Assembly (NCBI GenBank): GCA_052170555.1
Contig: JBQNAI010000002.1
Span: 248,001 to 312,000, forward strand
Direction of reading: 5' to 3'
DNA from: Scybalousia_A sp052170555
Lineage (GTDB): Bacteria > Bacteroidota > Bacteroidia > Bacteroidales > P3
DNA length: 64,000 bases
The notes under the pieces: model-generated
Databases searched by the model: none
What the model was told of the DNA's origin: nothing
The model's input: the letters and a program-made list of their open reading frames with translations, nothing else
In this document: one piece after another, positions 63,116 to 64,000 of the stretch
Numbering within the stretch: position 1 is the first letter of the stretch
Layout: each line of letters starts with the position of its first letter
Translations under genes and position numbers: made by a program

Positions 63116-64000
63116 TTATTTATCTCGGATCGTCAAATATTTTACTAAAGCTTTAAGACTAATGGAATAGTCATTCAAAGGCATACTATCAACAGTTTGG
63201 AGAGCTTTCTGAGAATATTCTTTTTGCAAACTGACAGTTTTGTCTATGGCACCGCTTTGCATAACTGCTTCAAGTATTAATTGAATATCATTGTCCGTTT
63301 TTTTATCACTAAAAAACAAATTCATCATTTCATCTTTCGTTTTGTCATCTATTGTCTGTAAATAATAGATGAAAGGTAATGTGATTTTTTTCTCGCGAAT
63401 ATCATTACCAATACCTTTTCCTGTTAGATTATTTATATCATAATCCAATATATCATCACGAATTTGGAAAGCAATTCCTATATTTTCTCCTAATAGAGCT
63501 AATGAATCCAAATCTAAATTAGAATTTTGGCATGTTCTTGCACCACATTCAGTTGCTGCCTTTATTAAACAAGCTGTTTTGTAGTAAATTACTTTTAGAT
63601 AAGAATGTAGTTGAATATCCTTATTTGTTGTAATATTTGTTTCTTTTATCTCTCCTTGTGGTAGTTGCAAAGCAATACGAGAAAAAATATCCATAAGAAT
63701 AAAATCTTCTTTTGTTTTGAGTGTTGCAAGAGCTTTCCCATATATATAATCTCCTATAAGAATAGCTGTTTTATCACCAAAAAGAGAGTTTATAGTCTGG
63801 CTACCTCGCCTCAGTTTTGAGTTGTCTAGAACATCATCATGTAAAAGTGAAGCTGTATGTAGCAATTCTATTATAATTGCACTTCTAAAAGTTTGTTCTG
63901 TAATATTACCGAATATTTTTGCTGTGAGGAAAGTTATTAACGGACGTATACGTTTTCCTTTCAAATCTTTTGCATACGCAAGAATGTTATTTAGCAAAGC
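63116..64000 (-). CDS. Polyprenyl diphosphate synthase (5' end beyond window)
   Basis: A trans-prenyltransferase that lengthens allylic diphosphates with isopentenyl diphosphate for quinones or undecaprenyl carriers. The first aspartate-rich motif LLHDDVLDNSKLRRG (about residue 52 of the visible part) and the second, QIRDDILDYDINNL, are intact, as is GKRIRPLITFLTAKIF. The frame remains open to base 64000, and homologues carry about 30 further N-terminal residues, so the start lies outside the window. It may head the minus-strand cluster with TlpA. Confidence 0.92.
   Translation of the reverse strand, partial: ALLNNILAYAKDLKGKRIRPLITFLTAKIFGNITEQTFRSAIIIELLHTASLLHDDVLDNSKLRRGSQTINSLFGDKTAILIGDYIYGKALATLKTKEDFILMDIFSRIALQLPQGEIKETNITTNKDIQLHSYLKVIYYKTACLIKAATECGARTCQNSNLDLDSLALLGENIGIAFQIRDDILDYDINNLTGKGIGNDIREKKITLPFIYYLQTIDDKTKDEMMNLFFSDKKTDNDIQLILEAVMQSGAIDKTVSLQKEYSQKALQTVDSMPLNDYSISLKALVKYLTIRDK

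Overview
The window reads as a chromosomal segment of an AT-rich member of the Bacteroidetes, most likely order Bacteroidales. The evidence is: promoters of the TTTG-N18-21-TAnnTTTG type in front of many genes and tRNAs, with few Shine-Dalgarno sequences; type IX secretion (T9SS) signatures (a C-terminal sorting domain at 59002-59724 and a PorE-like OmpA/TPR/PD40 protein at 21404-23329); HU-related proteins, DUF4159, Omp28, DUF6029 and SurA/PpiC families typical of the group; and a TonB receptor with the long basic N-terminus seen in Porphyromonas-like species. Species cannot be named from the sequence alone.

Layout. 2-2220: end of a sigma-54 activator and aroA. 2228-15837: a surface-polysaccharide locus (rfbA, rfbB, flippase, three HU-like proteins around a 0.5 kb purine tract, two TupA-type ATP-grasp genes made by a mosaic tandem duplication, polymerase, acyltransferase with a nine-G run, two GT2 enzymes, UDP-glucuronate epimerase, UDP-glucose dehydrogenase). 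16184-20330: sbcDC. 20433-25213 (minus): PhoH, the PorE-like protein and a fused peptide ABC ATPase. 25330-27987: tRNA-Gln, an outer-membrane barrel, rsmE, DUF4159. 28214-32082: a decayed mobile region with holin, spanin-like protein, a probable toxin-antitoxin-chaperone module (ADP-ribosyltransferase-like toxin, small protein, SecB-like chaperone) and a broken tyrosine integrase lying next to tRNA-Arg. 32306-36302: five tRNAs around hpt, a WbpE-like aminotransferase and an M20 amidohydrolase. 36462-55122: mostly housekeeping genes (dnaG, a kinase/dCMP-deaminase fusion, purE, lipB, pyrF, guaB, two periplasmic PPIases, a MoxR ATPase) with a second flippase, a WbpB-like dehydrogenase and a FemAB-like transferase. 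55404-64000: TonB receptor with a palindromic operator, a GT4 enzyme, then a minus-strand cluster of T9SS cargo, Omp28 lipoprotein, DUF6029 barrel, TlpA thioredoxin and prenyl diphosphate synthase.

How the genes fit together. Ugd plus the epimerase would supply UDP-GlcA and UDP-GalA, and RfbAB would supply dTDP-4-keto-6-deoxyglucose for the polysaccharide. The WbpB-like and WbpE-like enzymes, encoded apart, are the kind that make amino-uronic sugars used in A-LPS, the anchor of T9SS cargo in Porphyromonas; both T9SS-type proteins and these enzymes occur here. The best candidate for an under-described system is the three-gene module at 29373-30605, with its own operator-rich and nearly leaderless promoter, inside a dead mobile element. 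The second is the constant/variable TupA gene pair in the polysaccharide locus.
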